A stretch of DNA of 64,000 nucleotides from Sialis fuliginosa. Lineage: Eukaryota > Arthropoda > Insecta > Megaloptera > Sialidae. Under the pieces are notes generated by a model. That model was not told the DNA's origin, made no database searches, and saw only the letters and a program-made list of their open reading frames with translations. The translations under genes and the position numbers were made by a program. This document shows, piece by piece, positions 59,843-64,000 of the stretch. Within the stretch, counting starts at the first letter, position 1, and each line of letters starts with the position of its first letter. The stretch is from contig OY540812.1 in assembly GCA_961205875.1 (NCBI GenBank), positions 4,960,001-5,024,000 on the forward strand, given 5' to 3'.

Positions 59843-60052
59843 CATTTCATAGTCTTAAAGTTAATAGTGTAAGCTATATTTAAAAGAAAAGTTTGAGTCT
59901 GTAGGATCGCGCCAAGCTGAGATATTAACTATTTAACTTATTTGTTAATTTATCAATTTTAATTAACATTTTTGTTGATTTTTGAGTTTAGGAGAGAGAG
60001 GGCGGAAAAATAAATCTCGCCCAGGGCGCCAGACTTGCAAAGGCCGGCTCTG
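59843..60052 (-). repeat. single diverged 184-bp satellite monomer joined to a hAT end
   Basis: On the minus strand GTTAATATCTCAGCTTGGCG, CGATC and TAGCTTACACTATTAACTTT match the satellite unit of 35918-39972 with many substitutions. On the plus strand, 60000-60052 (AAATCTCGCCCAGGGCGCCA, AAGGCCGGCTCTG) matches the right end of the hAT remnants at 35835 and 41644. The intervening stretch is AT-rich. Confidence 0.75.
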
Positions 60053-60071
60053 TATCATATTTACTATATAC

Positions 60072-60226
60072 CAGCGTTTAAACTAGGGTCCGCGGACCCC
60101 CAGGGGTCCGCTGAACTTTTGGCAGGGGGCCCGTGAAACATATCTTTCTTTTCTGTCAGGAGAAATCCCTATAAAAATAATTGTTCAAAAGAGGGTTCCT
60201 AGACCTCATAAGTTTAAGAATCGCTG
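60072..60226. mobile_element. 155-bp hAT-type MITE with perfect 8-bp TSD
   Basis: Left CAGCGTTTAAACTAGGG, right AGTTTAAGAATCGCTG; the CAGCGNTT...AA termini are typical of one hAT lineage. TSD CTATATAC at 60064-60071 and 60227-60234. Confidence 0.85.
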
Positions 60227-60731
60227 CTATATACATTAAGTAATAATATTTTCTTTATATTTACATCATAAACAACTTCTCAATGACGTATCTATTACAA
60301 CATTTCATTCAAACAAACACATAATGAATATTGAACAGCCCTATTATATGACGGAAGCCACAAGAGTTTTCTACACCTTCACCCCGGTATACTCGTAGAT
60401 GCACGTATTCTCGCATACGTGCAAGAACAGTGGTCACGCGTTCCACAACTTCTTGATTGTGATTATGGCTCTAACAATAGTTAATTAAAAGCCTGCTTTA
60501 TCACATATCAACAAACAAACGTATAAACAATCGTTACAATATTGTGAGTAAGTACTGTGAAACGTAATTTAGGTACTGTACTGTGTATTTATTTAATTAT
60601 TGTGTGTTAATTTGAAGACCGCTGATTGAAGTGAAAACTGTGTACTTTATTGTTGTAGTCGTGTAAAGTGTCATTGACAACGGTAAGATTTTATATATTT
60701 TTATCGTAATTTTAATTTGGTGGTGTTCTAA

Positions 60732-61632
60732 TGAGAATTTAAAAAACATTTCTGTGCTTTATCGAAAATTCAAATTTCAATAATAAGGCCTGAATAACAT
60801 GATTTTGAACGAGACGAGACCGTATTTAATTTTGACGAGACAAGGTCAAAATTTTATTATCTTTATACATAAGTCGCGTCTATGCTAAAATTTAGACACT
60901 CTCTTCAATTATTAATATGAATTTAAGAACATTTCGGTGCTTTATCGAAAATTCGAATTTCAATAATAAGGCCTGCATGCCATGATTTTGAACGAGACGA
61001 GACCGTATTTAATTTTGACGAGACAAGGTCAAAATTTTATTATCTCGCGTCTATGCTAAAATTTAGGCACTCGCTTCAATTATTAATATGAATTTAAGAA
61101 CATTTCGGTGCTTTATCGAAAATTCGAATTAGATTAATTAGAACTGCACGGCATGATTTTGAACGAGACGAGACCGTATTTAATTTTGACGAGACAAGGT
61201 CAAAATTTTATTATCTCGCGTCTATGCTAAAATTTAGGCACTCGCTTCAATTATAATTATTAATATGAATTTAAGAACATTTCGGTGCTTTATCGAAAAT
61301 TCGAATTAGATTAATTAGAACTACACGGCATGATTTTGAACGAGACGAGACCGTATTTAATTTTGATGAGACTAGGTCAGAATTATATTATCTTTATACA
61401 TAAGTCGCGTCTATGCTAAAATTTAGACACTCGCTTCAATTATAATATAAATTTAAGAACATTTCGGTACTTAATCGAAAATTCGAATTGGATTAATTAG
61501 TACTGCACGGCATGATTTTGAACGAGACGAGACCGTATTTAATTTTGATGAGACAAGGTCAGAATTATATTATCTTTAATAAATCGCGTACATGCTAAAC
61601 ATTTAGGTGCTGACGTAAATTATTAGTATGCT
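60732..61632 (+). repeat. tandem array, 5 units of about 175 bp
   Basis: Each unit has CATTTCGGTGCTTTATCGAA, ATGATTTTGAACGAGACGAG, ACCGTATTTAATTTTGACGA and GACAAGGTCAAAATTTTATT, then CGCGTCTATGCTAAAATTTA. GATTTTGAACGAG occurs at about 60801, 60983, 61155, 61333 and 61515. Units differ by indels of 5-15 bp. A sixth, decayed unit follows at about 61742-61830 (ATCGAGACGATTTCGTATAA). Confidence 0.9.
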
Positions 61633-63510
61633 GATTTTTGTTTAATTATATTAAATGTAAAATAATTTATCAGTAGAACATAATAAAAAATTATTATTCG
61701 ATATTACTTAATCTCTAAAATCAATAATTAAAGTAAATTTTACATGATTTGTTATTCACATAAGATCGAGACGATTTCGTATAAAATTTTAACGAGACAA
61801 GTCTTAGACGATATCCACTTTAATTAAAAACTCGTCAAAAGTCTCGGTTTAAAAATATTAATTAATTAATAAACAGTTGCTATTTGATAATAATCTTTAA
61901 ATTCATAATTATAATTATTATTGTTTATTATATAAAGTGCAATGGCTTCAATTTTTATCTGACTATCATTTTGTCTCGTCCTATACAAAAGGAAACCAGC
62001 TTCAATTTTCACGACATTAACATTGTTAATGTCATTATAAGTTGCATCAAATATGTCGTATCTATACTTCTAATCGAGAAACATATTTGATACATAGTAG
62101 TTAGGTACTTAAGAAAAAGTTATATAATAAAATTACAACCTTTTTTTCTTTAAAATTACTTCCTCTCTCACTTTTTCTTACAAAAAGACGATGAAGGACG
62201 TATTTTGAGTCATTCATAGTTATTTATTTATGCACATTCTATATACTACGTATATATTATATAATATCTAACTATATTTCAAGATACATGAATATATAAT
62301 TTTTATATTTAACCTTAACAATGCAATGATTTAATTGTCACATATCACCTTTTAATATTATACTAGGCATCTACAGTGGTGTAACCAGATTTTTTTAAGC
62401 TGGTTCCCGCTGGTTACCCCCACTGCAGGGGGGTCAGTCCCCCTCCGCTGGTTAAGCCTCTGACCTTATAATGACAAAATTCCGCATTAATCTTATTACC
62501 AAAGAATGCTCGGAATAAAACCAGATATTTCATTTTTTGTTGAAACAATTTTATACATATTTTAACGTAATTTATTGATTTCTTTCTAACTATGATGACA
62601 ATAATAATTTCTATCAAATAATTAAGTAATTAAACAAAATTAACTCTATCAAATAATTCCTTAAAATATATTTTTTTTATTATATCAATAACAAAATATA
62701 TATCCGATAGTAAGATACTTTAGCAAATTCTTCCGTTCTGCTTTCGTTACTCGTGTGACGTGTGCCAGTATGCCTAGTTGAACAAATATATCTAATTCCT
62801 TTATTTATATTTATTTCAATGAACAAAAAGAATTTTATTAATTATTGAATCAAAATCCTACTTTTTTTCATTAAAAATCATACATTTCCATTTTAATTTT
62901 AATTATACCAATAGTAGTATGTCATTGGTAATTTACATATTAACAAGATTTATTTATTTTATTTCTGCAGAGATTAACGAACCCACATATATTTTCCATT
63001 TACAAATACGTACGCAAAAAGGAGAGTTTGAGGGGAGGGGGGGGGGTACCTAGCGTGATGACATGTGACGAGTAAGGGGAAAGAGATCCGAACAAACGTG
63101 ACGTGACGCGGCGTTTGAAATACTTACAATCAATTTTTTTTTTTTTTAAAGGTAGGGGTTGAAAAAAATGTAATGCCACATGACAAAGGAGGAGGGAGGG
63201 GTCAAATATATTATATTATATTAATTATATTGTAATGATGAAAATATTTTTGTTTTTGTATTTTTAAGTAAATTAATTAAAAGGCTCTCTCTCTCTCGAA
63301 CCCACTGCAATTAACCACTGTACATATTTTTAATTATGTATTTATACTAAAATACTTTTTTATCTAAAATAAACACGCAAATGAATACAACAGTTATAAT
63401 TTCATAAATATAACAATAAAACTAAATAAATATTGTTTATCATTCCATTGTGATTAAAAAAAGAACACATTTGCAACAAAAATTTTATAATAAACCTGGA
63501 AACTAGTAAT

Positions 63511-64000
63511 AAGGTACTGGCACCAGTCTTGTTCATACTGCAGTTTGGACTCTTGTTTAATTAAATGTACTAAATTACAAATCTTTGTTGATATTTGATT
63601 ACATACTGACATTACTGAATCATAATCTATAGACACCTAACTGAAAAACAGTGTAATTTGATGACAATCAACCATTTAAACTAATTAATTATTAGTATAA
63701 TCTATTTATTAATTATTATATTATCATGGCATCTGCTTTGCATTGTTAACAATTTTACGATTCTTTATTTTATAACTTTTGTGTCATAGTACTTATCATT
63801 TTTTAATCATTAACAAGTGTCTATCACTGGATGTCCGTTACTGATTTTACTTTATCCATTTCTGGTGAAAAAACATAAACAAAATAAAAGGCAATAATTT
63901 AAAAAATAAACTATACTTTCAGACTTTGGTAACTAAATTGATTTAATAAAGAGTTACTTGTTTTATTAGTAACATGAGTTCATGATAATTACAAAAAAAA
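63511..64000 (+). mobile_element. AAGGTACTGGCACCAG MITE, copy 4 (runs off the window)
   Basis: Starts AAGGTACTGGCACCAGTCTT; internal sequence follows the 19468 copy through CATGAGTTCATGATAATTAC at the window edge. The right terminal repeat would lie just outside. Confidence 0.75.

Larger units (their letters stand above)
45849..64000. other. 5' flank or 5' intron of the nAChR gene, repeat-rich
   Basis: On the minus strand this is upstream of the start-codon exon. No coding exon is supported. The stretch holds tandem arrays at 46.2-46.9, 55.4-57.8 and 60.7-61.6 kb, several hAT-type MITEs, and a GC- and CpG-rich patch at about 53,345-53,480 that might mark a promoter. Apart from these, 46,930-48,580, 48,930-50,280, 57,840-58,200, 58,530-59,640 and 61,850-63,000 are AT-rich with nothing I can name. 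Confidence 0.5.

Overview
The window is a piece of an AT-rich (very low GC) insect nuclear chromosome, most likely from a moth or butterfly. The order-level call rests on dispersed repeats that are typical of Lepidoptera: an RTE-type LINE tail with ACTAATATTATAAAT, the 'AACCGATCTTTATGAAATT ... GATAGCTTGCATCC' block, and a family beginning AGGGTTCCGTAG with GTCTGTCTG tracts. There is no bacterial-style gene density, no operon, no CRISPR array and no recognisable tRNA or rRNA.

The only host protein-coding gene I can support is on the minus strand: the first two coding exons of a nicotinic acetylcholine receptor alpha-type subunit. The start codon and the first half of the signal peptide lie in a small exon at 45804-45848. 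The exon that finishes the signal peptide and opens the ligand-binding domain lies at 17019-17179. The two join in frame across an intron of about 28.6 kb with consensus splice sites. The next exon (normally opening with DEKNQ) is not visible, so positions 1-17018 are read as intron 2 and everything above 45848 as 5' intron, untranslated or upstream sequence.

The rest is transposon and repeat sequence, layered by age. 1-17 kb holds several non-autonomous DNA transposons with identifiable terminal inverted repeats (TIRs) and target-site duplications (TSDs), including a Tc1/mariner-type MITE nested inside the end of a foldback element. 17-45.8 kb (intron 1) holds more MITEs, long hairpins, a 5'-truncated LINE with a 12-bp TSD, and a striking 5.8-kb structure: a 22-copy, 184-bp satellite flanked by two nearly identical directly repeated hAT remnants. 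45.8-64 kb holds three further tandem arrays (about 174 bp x 4, about 124 bp x 20, about 175 bp x 5), more hAT MITEs, and a single diverged reverse copy of the 184-bp satellite again next to a hAT end.

The most unusual item is the satellite/hAT structure at 35164-41644. The 8-bp sequence GTAAAAAA follows the first hAT copy and precedes the second, which is the topology expected from a circular or tandemly duplicated intermediate, and three rare monomer variants recur at a nine-monomer spacing. All similarity statements come from reading the sequence by eye; no alignment or database search was run.
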